Positions 17,129 to 26,133 of a stretch of DNA of 64,000 bases are shown here, piece after piece. This stretch comes from Qipengyuania proteolytica. Lineage in GTDB: Bacteria > Pseudomonadota > Alphaproteobacteria > Sphingomonadales > Sphingomonadaceae. The notes below the pieces were generated by a model. That model did no database searches. It was not told where the DNA came from and saw nothing but the letters and a program-made list of their open reading frames with translations. A program made the position numbers and the translations under genes. The DNA lies in assembly GCF_019711565.1 (NCBI RefSeq), contig NZ_JAIGNN010000001.1, positions 1,426,001 through 1,490,000 of the forward strand. Direction: 5' to 3'. Position 1 is the stretch's first letter. Every line of letters begins with the position of its first letter.

Positions 17129-18537
17129 CTCTTGAGACCGATGCCAATGCTGGCGCGCGGCTGCTCCATCTCGGTGCTGGCGACCGGATAGGCGCAGTAA
17201 TCCGCAGCATAGAATGCGGCCGGGCGGTGGTTGCCCGAGAGGCCTACTCCGCCGAAAGGCGCTGCCGAAGACGCGCCGTTGGTCGGGCGGTTCCAGTTGA
17301 CGATCCCGGCGCGGATCTCGCTCCAGAAATGCTCGAAATCCTGCGGGCTCCCGCCGATCAGCGAGGCTGACAGGCCGTAGCGCGTGTTGTTCGCCTCGGC
17401 GATCGCGGCGTCGAAATCGGCCACGCGGATGACCTGCAGCAGCGGGCCGAACAGCTCGATGTCGGGCCGCTCCTTGATGTCGGTCGCATCGAGGACGGCG
17501 GGCGAAAGGAAGGGCAGCTTCTCGTCCTTGCGCTTCATGTGGACGATCGGCTTGCCGCCGCGGCCCATGAGCGCGACGAAGCTTTCGGACAGCAAGTCTG
17601 CCGCGCCGTTGTCGATCACGCAGCCCATGAAGGGCTGGGGATCGGCAAAGGGTTCGTCGACGATCAGGCGCTCGGTGAGCTTCTTCAATTCCGGGATGAG
17701 CTTGTCGAACATCGAATCGACCACGATCAGGCGTCGCGCGGCGGTGCAGCGCTGGCCGGCGGTGGTGAAGGCCGATTGCACGATCGTCGCGGCAGCGTCG
17801 GCCAAGATCGGCGTGTCGGTGACGACGATCGGGTTGTTGCCGCCCATTTCCAGCGCGACGATCTTGCCGGGATTGCTCGCCAGCTTGCGGTTGATCGCGA
17901 TGCCGGCCCGCGCCGATCCGGTGAACAGCACCCCGTCGACCAGCGCGTGCTCGACCAGCGCCTTGCCCGCATCCGCCCCACCGTGGAGGCACTGCACCAC
18001 GCCTTCTGGCACGCCGCCTTCGTGGAAGCAGCGGGTCAGGAATTCGCCGACCGCTGGGGTCTTCTCGCTCGGCTTGAAGATCACCGCATTGCCCGCGATG
18101 AGCGCCGGGACGATATGCCCGTTCGGCAGGTGCGCGGGGAAGTTGTAGGGGCCGAGCACGACCATCAGCCCGTGTGGCTTGTGGCGCAGCGCAGCGGTGC
18201 CCTGCAGCGCGCTGTTGAGCTTCTTCTGGCCCGTCCGTTCGGCATAGGCGGTGATCGAGATTTCGACCTTTCCGATCACGGCCTCGACCTCGGTCCGCGC
18301 TTCCCACAGCGGCTTGCCGGTCTCGCGTGCGATCAGCTCGGCAAAGGGCTCCGCATGCTTGCGTACCGCATTGGCGAAGCGGCGCATCAACTCGATCCGC
18401 TGGGCGAGCGGCATCCGCGCCCAGTCGCGCATGGCCTCGCGCCCGCGGCCGATCGTATCCTCGACATTGCCCGCTGTCCCGCGCCAGATTTCCGCGCCGG
18501 TTGCGGGTTCGGTGGAAACCAGTTCCATATCAGACAC
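17125..18537 (-). CDS. astD: Succinylglutamate-semialdehyde dehydrogenase
   Basis: A 470-aa NAD-dependent aldehyde dehydrogenase that oxidises N-succinylglutamate semialdehyde in the AST arginine catabolic pathway. Catalytic residues are visible: Glu in VALEMGGNNPIV and Cys in GQRCTAARR. LGPYNFPAHLPNG and EKTPAVGEF also match AstD. The GTG at 18537 has GGAAGG 6 nt upstream; ATG 18528 is an alternative start. No other ast gene is in the window. Confidence 0.9.
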   Translation of the reverse strand: MSDMELVSTEPATGAEIWRGTAGNVEDTIGRGREAMRDWARMPLAQRIELMRRFANAVRKHAEPFAELIARETGKPLWEARTEVEAVIGKVEISITAYAERTGQKKLNSALQGTAALRHKPHGLMVVLGPYNFPAHLPNGHIVPALIAGNAVIFKPSEKTPAVGEFLTRCFHEGGVPEGVVQCLHGGADAGKALVEHALVDGVLFTGSARAGIAINRKLASNPGKIVALEMGGNNPIVVTDTPILADAAATIVQSAFTTAGQRCTAARRLIVVDSMFDKLIPELKKLTERLIVDEPFADPQPFMGCVIDNGAADLLSESFVALMGRGGKPIVHMKRKDEKLPFLSPAVLDATDIKERPDIELFGPLLQVIRVADFDAAIAEANNTRYGLSASLIGGSPQDFEHFWSEIRAGIVNWNRPTNGASSAAPFGGVGLSGNHRPAAFYAADYCAYPVASTEMEQPRASIGIGLKS

Positions 18538-18623
18538 TCTCAGCCTTCCTGCGCCCATCGCCTTGTTGCGTGCGGCCTATGTCGCACACGCTGCAGGGCG
18601 TCAAATGACAAGATGTAACCACC

Positions 18624-20021
18624 TCAGACATGACCGCGCGGCTCCGGGGCAGGGCCATGGGCCTCCCCCATGCGGCGCAATGCGGCGACCTTGGCGTGGA
18701 GCGGCTGCCAGTCGTCGCGCTCGTCGATTGCGGACCAGATCGCCTCGACCTCGTCGATCACCATGGCCTGCGGCGCATCGTCGGACCAGTATTCGTGCGG
18801 GGCATCAGTCGAGTCGTAGCCTGACAGGGCCTCCGCCAGCGCTCCATTGGCATTGCGTCCGCCGCGATGGCGGAAGAAGAAAACATCGGGGCTCTCGCCG
18901 CTTTCGCGCAGGGCCGCTTCGGATGCCGAAACCAGCGCCGTGTCCGCATCGACGCCTCGACTTTCAACCCCGAGCCGCCAGCACCAGCGCCGCCCGATCG
19001 CCTCCATATAGAGCGGTCCGAAACGCTCCATCGCACCGATCAGCGGCGGCGCATCGCTCAGCAGGCGCAGCGCGATGGCGAACTGCCCGCAGTTCCAGTG
19101 CAGCGCTTCGGGTTGGCGACCGAAGGCGTAGAGACCCTGGTGGTCGAAATAGGCGGCGGTGAAGCCCGGCTCCCACTGCGGCAGGAAACGCCAGGGACCG
19201 TAATCGAAGCTCTCGCCGGTGATGTTCATGTTATCGGTGTTGAGTACGCCGTGGACGAAGCCTGCGACCATCCAACTGGCGGCGAGGTCGGCCAGTCGCT
19301 CGACGACAAGGTGCATTAGTCTGACAGCCGGTTGGTCGCGTCCGGGCGCGTCTGCTGGCGCGGGCGGGCCGGGATACTGCGCGAGGCAGTAGTCGACCAG
19401 CTCGGCCATGTGATCCCGCTCCTCCAGCGCGAGGAGGCGCTGGAAGGTGCCGATCCGGATATGGCCGTGACTGAGCCGCGTGATCACGGCGGAGCGGGTG
19501 GGCGAAGGCTCATCGCCGCGCCACAGCTTCTCGCCCGTCTCGACCACGCTGAAGGTCTTGGACGTGTAGACGCCGAGCGCCTCGAGCATCTCGGTCGCGA
19601 GGATTTCGCGCACCGCGCCCTTCAGCGTCAGCCGCCCATCGCCGGCGCGGCTCCACGGGGTCTGCCCGCTGCCCTTGGTGCCGAGGTCGAGAAGGCGGCC
19701 CGTCCCGTCGCGCAGCTGGGCGAAGAGGAAACCGCGCCCGTCGCCGATTTCGGGATTGTACACGCGGAACTGGTGGCCGTGGTAACGTAGAGCGAGGGGC
19801 TGCGGCAGATTGTCGGGCAGGGGCGCAAATCGCCCGAAATGTGCCGTCCATTCATCATCGCCAAGATCGTCCAGCCCCACGCCCGCCGCATGGCGATCGT
19901 TGCGGAAGCGCAGCCGCGTCTCGGGAAAGTCCGCTGCCGCCACCGGATCGCCGAGCCAGTCGGCCAGTGCGAGGATCGGTGTGTCGGGGCGATAGCTCGC
20001 GGCTTGCGGTTCTCCTCGCAT
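18624..20021 (-). CDS. selO: Protein adenylyltransferase SelO (YdiU family)
   Basis: A 465-aa pseudokinase-fold enzyme that transfers AMP to Ser/Thr/Tyr of proteins, linked to redox stress. Conserved SelO features: LALRYHGHQFRVYNPEIGDG, then DLGTKGSGQTPWSRAGDGRL carrying the nucleotide-binding lysine, and HGVLNTDNMNITGE with the metal-binding Asp/Asn. Start ATG 20021 is preferred over a GTG at 20054; neither has a clear ribosome-binding site. It is divergent from the alpha/beta hydrolase gene. Confidence 0.93.
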   Translation of the reverse strand: MRGEPQAASYRPDTPILALADWLGDPVAAADFPETRLRFRNDRHAAGVGLDDLGDDEWTAHFGRFAPLPDNLPQPLALRYHGHQFRVYNPEIGDGRGFLFAQLRDGTGRLLDLGTKGSGQTPWSRAGDGRLTLKGAVREILATEMLEALGVYTSKTFSVVETGEKLWRGDEPSPTRSAVITRLSHGHIRIGTFQRLLALEERDHMAELVDYCLAQYPGPPAPADAPGRDQPAVRLMHLVVERLADLAASWMVAGFVHGVLNTDNMNITGESFDYGPWRFLPQWEPGFTAAYFDHQGLYAFGRQPEALHWNCGQFAIALRLLSDAPPLIGAMERFGPLYMEAIGRRWCWRLGVESRGVDADTALVSASEAALRESGESPDVFFFRHRGGRNANGALAEALSGYDSTDAPHEYWSDDAPQAMVIDEVEAIWSAIDERDDWQPLHAKVAALRRMGEAHGPAPEPRGHV

Positions 20022-20106
20022 GGCGCGATAGTGGGGACCAATGGAGCCCGGCACAAGGGCGCCGCAGCCTAATCCGCCAATCGCGACGGGACGAACACCG
20101 CCACAT

Positions 20107-20973
20107 ATGGATAACAGCTACGCCGACCGCACCTGGCCCAGCGCCGACGGTCTCACCCTGCATTTCCGCGACTATGGCGAGGCGAACGACCGCCCGCCGG
20201 TGATCTGCCTCCACGGCCTCACGCGCAATGCGCGCGATTTCGAGGATCTCGCCCAGCATATCGCCGCGCAGGGCTGGCGCGTGATCGTGCCCGACATGCG
20301 CGGGCGGGGCGACAGCGAATACGCCAGCGATCCTGCGACCTATGCCCTGCCGACCTATGTCGGCGACCTGATGGCGCTGCTGGCGCAGGAAGGGATCGAT
20401 CGGTTCGTCTCCATCGGCACCTCGATGGGCGGGCTGATGACGATGATCCTTGCGACCCTCCAGCCCGACAGGCTGGCGGGCGTGGTGCTCAACGATATCG
20501 GACCGGTGCTGGAAACCGGCGGGCTCGACGCGATCAAGGGCTATGTCGGGCAAGGGCGCAGCTATCCGACATGGATGCACGCAGCCCGCGCGCTGGAGGA
20601 GGTGCACAAGGCGAATTTCCCGCGCTTCGATACGCTCCAGTGGATCGCGATGGCCAAGCGCGGCATGGTGCTGGCCAGCAGCGGGCGGATCGTGTTCGAT
20701 TACGACATGAAGATCGCCGAGCCGATCCTCGCAGCGGACAGCAATGCCGTACCGCCCGACCTGTGGCCGGCTTTCGAGGCGCTGGGCGGAAGGCCGGTCC
20801 TGCTGTTGCGCGGCGGGATCTCGCCGCTGCTGTCGGCAGAGGCCTTCGCCGAAATGAAGGCGCGCATGCCGGATGCTCAGGCCGTCACCGTGCCCGACAT
20901 CGGCCATGCCCCGACGCTGGACGAGCCGGAAGCGCGTGCTGCGATCGACGCGCTGCTGGCGCGCATCGCATGA
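20107..20973 (+). CDS. Alpha/beta fold hydrolase, 288 aa
   Basis: Cytoplasmic alpha/beta hydrolase with oxyanion segment CLHGLTRNARDF, nucleophile elbow GTSMGG (Ser) and catalytic His in IGHAPTLDEPEA. An Asp in the DMRGRGDS strand region is also conserved. It is an esterase or C-C hydrolase type; the substrate is unknown. Its last codon overlaps the next gene by ATGA, so the pair is translationally coupled to a glycosyltransferase. Confidence 0.88.
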   Translation: MDNSYADRTWPSADGLTLHFRDYGEANDRPPVICLHGLTRNARDFEDLAQHIAAQGWRVIVPDMRGRGDSEYASDPATYALPTYVGDLMALLAQEGIDRFVSIGTSMGGLMTMILATLQPDRLAGVVLNDIGPVLETGGLDAIKGYVGQGRSYPTWMHAARALEEVHKANFPRFDTLQWIAMAKRGMVLASSGRIVFDYDMKIAEPILAADSNAVPPDLWPAFEALGGRPVLLLRGGISPLLSAEAFAEMKARMPDAQAVTVPDIGHAPTLDEPEARAAIDALLARIA

Positions 20974-22100
20974 CGGCGCGGCCCCACATCCTGCACCTCC
21001 ACTCGACTTTTGCCGCAGGCGGCAAGGAGCGGCGCTGCGTGCAGCTGATTAATGCCTTCGGCGCCAAAGCGCGACACACCATCGTCAGCGCCGAGCCCGA
21101 ACGGCTGGACGCCGCCAGGGGCATCGCGAAGAGCATCGCCGTCACGCTCCAGCCCGATTTCCCGAGCCTCAAGGGATCGCCCTTGCCGGGCCGGCTGCAG
21201 CAGCTCGCCCGTGCGATGAAGCCTTTCGATCTCGTGCTCACCTACAATTGGGGGGCGATGGATGCGGTGATGGCGCATACGCTGTTCAAGGACGTTCACG
21301 ATCTGCCGCCGCTGATCCATCACGAGGACGGTTTCGACGAGAGCGAGCTTCATCGGCTCAAGAAAAGCCGCACGTGGTACCGCCGGATCGCGCTGGGCAA
21401 GACCGCGGGACTGGTGGTGCCGTCGGAGCGGCTCGAAGAGATTGCGCTGGTCGACTGGCAGCAGCCGCTGGGCCGCGTGAAGCGCATCCCCAACGGCATC
21501 GACACCAAGGCCCTTGCCATGCGTCCGAAAGCGGACGCGCTGCGCCTGATCAAGCGCAAGGGGGAGATGTGGGTCGGCACGCTGGCCGGCCTGAGGACGA
21601 TCAAGAACCTGCCGCGGCTGGTGCGCGCCTTCGCGCCGTTGCCGGAAGACTGGCATCTCGTGATCCTCGGTGACGGTCCGGCGCGCGAGGCAATCCTGGC
21701 CGAAGCGGACCGGCTCGCGATCAATCACCGCGTTCACCTGCCCGGCAGCGTGGACGATCCGGCACGCGTCATCGGCCTGTTCGACATCTTCGCGCTGTCG
21801 AGCGATTCCGAGCAATTCCCGCTGTCGGTCGTCGAGGCCATGGCTGCCGGCCTGCCGGTAGTCGCGCCCGCAGTGGGCGACATCGCGCACATGGTGGCTG
21901 AAGCCAATGTGCCTTTCATCTCTGAGCCGGGGAGCGACGGCGGCCTGCGCGATGCCCTTCACAGGATGGCGCAGTCCAAGGCCCTGCGCACCGCGCTGGG
22001 CGAGTCCAACCGTGCCAAGGCCCGTGCCGAGTTCGACGAGGCGAAGATGGTCGCGACCTATCGCCGCCTCTACGGGAGCGCGATGGGGAGGGAACTCTGA
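20970..22100 (+). CDS. Glycosyltransferase family 4
   Basis: A 376-aa GT-B glycosyltransferase. The N-terminal acceptor domain opens with HILHLHSTFAAGGKERR. The C-terminal donor-binding half has IPNGIDTKAL, the strand LVILGDGPAR and the E-x7-E motif in SEQFPLSVVEAMAAGLPVVA. It probably transfers a sugar to a lipid or polysaccharide intermediate at the inner membrane; donor and acceptor are not predictable. The ATG overlaps the hydrolase stop. Confidence 0.9.
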   Translation: MTARPHILHLHSTFAAGGKERRCVQLINAFGAKARHTIVSAEPERLDAARGIAKSIAVTLQPDFPSLKGSPLPGRLQQLARAMKPFDLVLTYNWGAMDAVMAHTLFKDVHDLPPLIHHEDGFDESELHRLKKSRTWYRRIALGKTAGLVVPSERLEEIALVDWQQPLGRVKRIPNGIDTKALAMRPKADALRLIKRKGEMWVGTLAGLRTIKNLPRLVRAFAPLPEDWHLVILGDGPAREAILAEADRLAINHRVHLPGSVDDPARVIGLFDIFALSSDSEQFPLSVVEAMAAGLPVVAPAVGDIAHMVAEANVPFISEPGSDGGLRDALHRMAQSKALRTALGESNRAKARAEFDEAKMVATYRRLYGSAMGREL

Positions 22101-22217
22101 CCCGTTTCATCCCCCGTTCACTCGAACGGGGACAGGCATTGCAGGCCATTGCCCTTGCCCGACGCACTGCCTAAAGACCCGCAAACCTTTTTCCAGACCA
22201 AGCGGAGCCCGCCACAC

Positions 22218-23015
22218 GTGGCCCTCACACCCAAGAACGAACTTTCCCGCGAAGAGAAACTGGCACAGCGCGATGCCGCCCAGCAGGAAGCCCTGTTGCG
22301 CGAGGTCGACGACGCGGTTCGCCAGGGCGATACCGAAGAATTCGTGACCAAATACGGCAAGCCGCTGCTCGGCGTGCTTCTGGTCGGACTCGCCGGTTTC
22401 GGTGCCTATCTCTTCTGGGACAGCCGCCAGGAAGCCGCGATGGAGCAGGATTCCGAGGTTCTGGTCGCCGCGCTGGACCAGGTCGAGGCGGGCAATTTGC
22501 AGTCCGGTTCGGACCAGCTCGAGGCGCTGGCCGCCAGCGGCAAGGGCGGCGCTTCCGCGGCCGCCGGCATGCTGCGCGCCGGTATCGCGGCGCAGCAGGG
22601 CAAGCCCGACGAGGCGGCCAGGATGTTCGCCGCCGTGGCCGCCGACGACGAAGCGCCGCAGGCACTGCGCGACCTTGCCAAACTGCGCGAAGTCACGACC
22701 CGCTACGACAGCATGGCCAGCAGCGAGGTGATCGCCGCGCTCAAGCCGCTCGCGGTGCCGGGCAAGCCCTATTTCGCGAGCGCGGGCGAACTGGTCGCCC
22801 ATGCCTATCTGGACCAGGGCAAGAAGGCCGAGGCAGGGGCGCTTTTCGCCCAGATCGCCAAGGATGACGATTCGCCCGAGGGCATCCGCTCGCGCGCGCG
22901 CCAGATGGCCGGCGTGCTCGGCGTCGATGCGATCGAGGATGTCGACGCCGTGCTCGAGGAGCAGGGCCTTACCGAACAGGATGCGGACGGCGCCGCCGCC
23001 GCTGCCGCACAGTAA
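22218..23015 (+). CDS. YfgM-like tetratricopeptide membrane protein
   Basis: A 265-aa protein: charged N-terminus (TPKNELSREEKLAQRDAAQQ), one transmembrane helix (YGKPLLGVLLVGLAGFGAYL), then a periplasmic helical domain of TPR-like repeats. This is the layout of YfgM (PF09976), an ancillary SecYEG translocon/chaperone partner, normally next to bamB as here. GTG 22218 is the preferred start because it gives the usual N-terminus; a TTG at 22149 is in frame upstream. Confidence 0.85.
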   Translation: MALTPKNELSREEKLAQRDAAQQEALLREVDDAVRQGDTEEFVTKYGKPLLGVLLVGLAGFGAYLFWDSRQEAAMEQDSEVLVAALDQVEAGNLQSGSDQLEALAASGKGGASAAAGMLRAGIAAQQGKPDEAARMFAAVAADDEAPQALRDLAKLREVTTRYDSMASSEVIAALKPLAVPGKPYFASAGELVAHAYLDQGKKAEAGALFAQIAKDDDSPEGIRSRARQMAGVLGVDAIEDVDAVLEEQGLTEQDADGAAAAAAQ

Positions 23016-23050
23016 CAGGCCGGGACGGGCCGGAACGGAAAAAAGAGACG

Positions 23051-24403
23051 ATGGTACGGATGGATCGAAAGGCGATTTCCCGCAGCGCAATCCTTGCAGT
23101 GGCGGCTGCCAGCCTCGGCGCCTGCAGCGGCGGGCTATTCGGCGGCGGTGACGGCAAGAAGGACACCCCGACGCTCGGCAATCGCGAACCGATCCTGTCG
23201 CGGATCGACGTCGGAGCCGAAGTCGATCCCGCGCTGGTCGGCGTGGCCGTCGTCCTGCCGCCGGCGCAGGTCAACGAAAGCTGGGCCCAGGCCGGCGGGA
23301 CCGCAAGCAAGTCCTATGGCCATCTCGCGCTCTCCGACGCACCAACCCGCGCGTTTAGCGCGCAGGTCGAAGGCGGCTCGAACCGCCAGCGTCTCGCCGC
23401 GTCCCCGGTGATCGGCGGCGGCATGATGTTCGCGGTCGGCGGCGACGGCCAGCTGAGCGCTTTCGATGCGCAGACCGGCGCACGCCGCTGGAGCTACCAG
23501 CAGAACATGTCCGGCGACACGCGTCCTTCGGCCTTCGGCGGCGGTGCGAGTTACGAGGCCGGCAAGGTCTATCTGACCAATGGTGCAGGCGACGTGGTCG
23601 CGCTCGATGCCAATTCCGGTGCCGAGCTGTGGAAGGCCAAGCCCGCTGGCCCGCTGCGCGGTTCGCCGACGATCGCTTTCGGCCTCGCCTTCGTGATGAC
23701 GCAGGACAACCAGATCTATGCGCTCGACCTGGCTGATGGGTCGGTCGAGTGGCAGCAGTCGGGTTCCGCCACGCAGGCCGGCGTCTTCGGCGTTGCCGCA
23801 CCGGCAGCTGGGCAGGGCACGGTGATCGCCGGCTACAGCTCGGGCGAACTGATCGCACATCGCTACGAAAACGGGCGCACGCTCTGGGCCGATGCGCTTG
23901 CGCGGACCTCGATCTCGACCTCGGTCGGCTCGCTGACCGACATCGACGCCGATCCGATCATCGACAACGGCCGCGTCTACGCGCTCGGCCAGGGCGGACG
24001 CATGGCAGCTTACGAGCTCGTCTCCGGCCAGCGCATCTGGGAACTCAGCCTCGCCGGGATCTCGACTCCGGCGATCGCGGGGGAGTGGATCTTCACGCTG
24101 ACCGACGATGCGCGCCTGCTTGCCATTGCTCGGAGCACCGGAAAGGTTCGCTGGATCACCCAGCTCGCCCAGTGGCGCGACGTCAAGGACAAGAAGGGCC
24201 CGATCTTCTGGACGGGTCCCGTCCTGGCCGGCAACACGCTGTGGGTCGCAAGCAGCGAGGGCGAGGTTTACCGCGTCAGCACGGGCGAGGGCTCGGCAAG
24301 CCTGTTCTACGACCTGAAGCAGCCGGTCAGCCTCGCACCGGTCGTTGCCAATAACACGCTCTACATCCTCGACGACAGCGGCACGATCACCGCATTCCGC
24401 TGA
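23051..24403 (+). CDS. bamB: BamB-like PQQ-repeat beta-propeller lipoprotein
   Basis: A 450-aa outer-membrane assembly lipoprotein candidate. The lipobox LGAC sits near residue 25 of the signal peptide, followed by a beta-propeller with repeated WS/WQ-type PQQ motifs (AFDAQTGARRWSYQQ, ALDANSGAELWKAKP, ALDLADGSVEWQQ). BamB works in the BAM complex that inserts outer-membrane proteins. It follows the YfgM-like gene by 35 nt, the usual pairing. The der GTPase gene often found next is absent here. Confidence 0.88.
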   Translation: MVRMDRKAISRSAILAVAAASLGACSGGLFGGGDGKKDTPTLGNREPILSRIDVGAEVDPALVGVAVVLPPAQVNESWAQAGGTASKSYGHLALSDAPTRAFSAQVEGGSNRQRLAASPVIGGGMMFAVGGDGQLSAFDAQTGARRWSYQQNMSGDTRPSAFGGGASYEAGKVYLTNGAGDVVALDANSGAELWKAKPAGPLRGSPTIAFGLAFVMTQDNQIYALDLADGSVEWQQSGSATQAGVFGVAAPAAGQGTVIAGYSSGELIAHRYENGRTLWADALARTSISTSVGSLTDIDADPIIDNGRVYALGQGGRMAAYELVSGQRIWELSLAGISTPAIAGEWIFTLTDDARLLAIARSTGKVRWITQLAQWRDVKDKKGPIFWTGPVLAGNTLWVASSEGEVYRVSTGEGSASLFYDLKQPVSLAPVVANNTLYILDDSGTITAFR

Positions 24404-24458
24404 TTTTTGCGCGAACCGCTCCCGCCTGTTAACCAATCCGGTGTAAGGCGGCGGGAAC

Positions 24459-25814
24459 ATGAGCGCAGAGGACAATACCCCGGCAGCGCGGCCTGAGAGC
24501 GACGTCTCCGCGGCCGTCGGACTCGTCGGCCTGGCCGGTTTGTTCGGCTGGGTGACCTTCGCGCGCGCCTATCCTGCGCTTGCCGAAGGCCTGAGCCTCC
24601 CCGGGCGGCACGAGGTGCTTTCAGGCCCGCATTCCGCGCTGGTAGGCCTGCTCGCCGCGGCGGTCCCGATGGCACTGTGGTCGGTCCTGGTGGAGAAGGT
24701 CCACCTGCGCCCCTCGACCGGGCTCGACTGGTCGCTCGGCAAGGCGCGTAGCCCCGATCGCTCGGTCACGATCGTTAAGCTGGTCGGCCTGTGGGCGACA
24801 TGGGCAATCATCGGCGCGCTTTATTGCCTGTGCCGCTGGTACTGGAGCGGCCCCTACGAATTCTCGATGCGGGTCATCGGCTATTCCGCCATCCCGCTCG
24901 TCATCCTTTCGGTGCCATACATCATGTGGATCGATCGCTACATGATCGAACCGCGCGACCATACCTGGCATTTCGGTGCCATGCTCCTGCGCCAGCCGGG
25001 CTGGGAAACCGACGAGATCAAGGCACACTGGCGAACGTGGATCATCAAGGCTTTCTTCACCGCCTTCATGGTCTCGATCATTCCCTATGCCTTCGAAAAC
25101 ATCGTGCAGGCGGATTTCGCCATGCTCGCGCAGCGCCCGGAGCAGCTCGCCCTGATCCTGATCGAGGGCATGTTCATGGTCGACGTGATGATCGGCACGG
25201 TCGGCTATATCGTCACCATGCGGCCGCTCGACGCGCATATCCGCAGCGGCAATCCCTTCCTAGCGGGCTGGATCGCGGCACTGATGTGCTATCCGCCGAT
25301 CGTCTGGGGCATCCTCGGCGAAGGGAAGGCGATCAATTACGAGTTCGACACGCCCGGCTGGATCTACTGGCTGGAGGGCAACGACCTCGCGCTGGCTGCC
25401 TGGGGAGCGCTGCTGGTGGGGCTTACCGCGGCCTATGCCTGGGCGACCTTCGCCTTCGGCCTGCGGTTCTCGAACCTCACCTATCGCGGCGTACTGACCG
25501 ACGGTCCCTATCGGTTCACGCGCCATCCGGCCTATGTCTCGAAGAACCTGTTCTGGTGGTGCGCGACAATGCCGTTCCTGGTGGCGAGCGGTTCGCCCGT
25601 CGAAACCATCCGCAACTGCTTCTTCCTGCTCGTGGTCAACGGCATCTATTTCTGGCGAGCCAAGACCGAGGAGGCGCACCTGCTGCGCGAGGATGCGAAG
25701 TACCGCGATTACCACGCCTGGATGACGCGCCATGGCCTGCTGACTGCGCGACTCTCACGGCTCGGCAAGCTGCTCGATCCGCGCCGGCCGTTGTCGGCGC
25801 AGCCCGCCGAATAG
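24459..25814 (+). CDS. Membrane methyltransferase, isoprenylcysteine carboxylmethyltransferase-like
   Basis: A 451-aa protein with nine or ten transmembrane helices. The C-terminal region has the ICMT/phospholipid methyltransferase signature: GPYRFTRHPAYVSKNLFWW, then a helix, then KTEEAHLLREDAKYRDYHAW, giving the RHPxY ... E/E cofactor-binding arrangement. The long N-terminal membrane region of about 280 residues is not typical of ICMT and suggests a distinct lipid substrate. It is 55 nt downstream of bamB and converges on a monooxygenase-like gene. Confidence 0.82.
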   Translation: MSAEDNTPAARPESDVSAAVGLVGLAGLFGWVTFARAYPALAEGLSLPGRHEVLSGPHSALVGLLAAAVPMALWSVLVEKVHLRPSTGLDWSLGKARSPDRSVTIVKLVGLWATWAIIGALYCLCRWYWSGPYEFSMRVIGYSAIPLVILSVPYIMWIDRYMIEPRDHTWHFGAMLLRQPGWETDEIKAHWRTWIIKAFFTAFMVSIIPYAFENIVQADFAMLAQRPEQLALILIEGMFMVDVMIGTVGYIVTMRPLDAHIRSGNPFLAGWIAALMCYPPIVWGILGEGKAINYEFDTPGWIYWLEGNDLALAAWGALLVGLTAAYAWATFAFGLRFSNLTYRGVLTDGPYRFTRHPAYVSKNLFWWCATMPFLVASGSPVETIRNCFFLLVVNGIYFWRAKTEEAHLLREDAKYRDYHAWMTRHGLLTARLSRLGKLLDPRRPLSAQPAE

Positions 25815-26117
25815 TCAGCCGAGCGGCTGGCCGTCGTCGGTTTCGTAGATCCTGAGTTCGCGCGAGGCTGGCGGGTTGGCCGCCATCACCTTCTGGAATT
25901 CCGCCATATGCGCCGATGCGCCGTGCGCCGCCAGCGCATCACGATCTCGCCAGCGTTCGAACAGCACCAGCGTATCGGGATCGGCGAGATCGCGAGCGAA
26001 GGTATAGTCGAGGCACCCGTCTTCCGCGCGGCTGGCGCGAACCATGGCCACGATCGCGTCCTGCGTCGCTGCATCCATGGTGCGCCCGAGTTTGATCGTC
26101 CCGTTGATCTGGATCAT
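25815..26117 (-). CDS. Antibiotic biosynthesis monooxygenase (ABM)-domain protein
   Basis: A 100-aa small ferredoxin-like protein with the ABM-fold pattern SRAEDGCLDYTFARDLADP, LVLFERWRDRDAL and HMAEFQ. Family members are quinol monooxygenases or heme/aldehyde-modifying enzymes acting without a cofactor. It is immediately downstream of gshA (16 nt), so may be co-transcribed. The substrate is unknown. Confidence 0.85.
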   Translation of the reverse strand: MIQINGTIKLGRTMDAATQDAIVAMVRASRAEDGCLDYTFARDLADPDTLVLFERWRDRDALAAHGASAHMAEFQKVMAANPPASRELRIYETDDGQPLG

Positions 26118-26133
26118 CGCCGCTCTCCCGTGT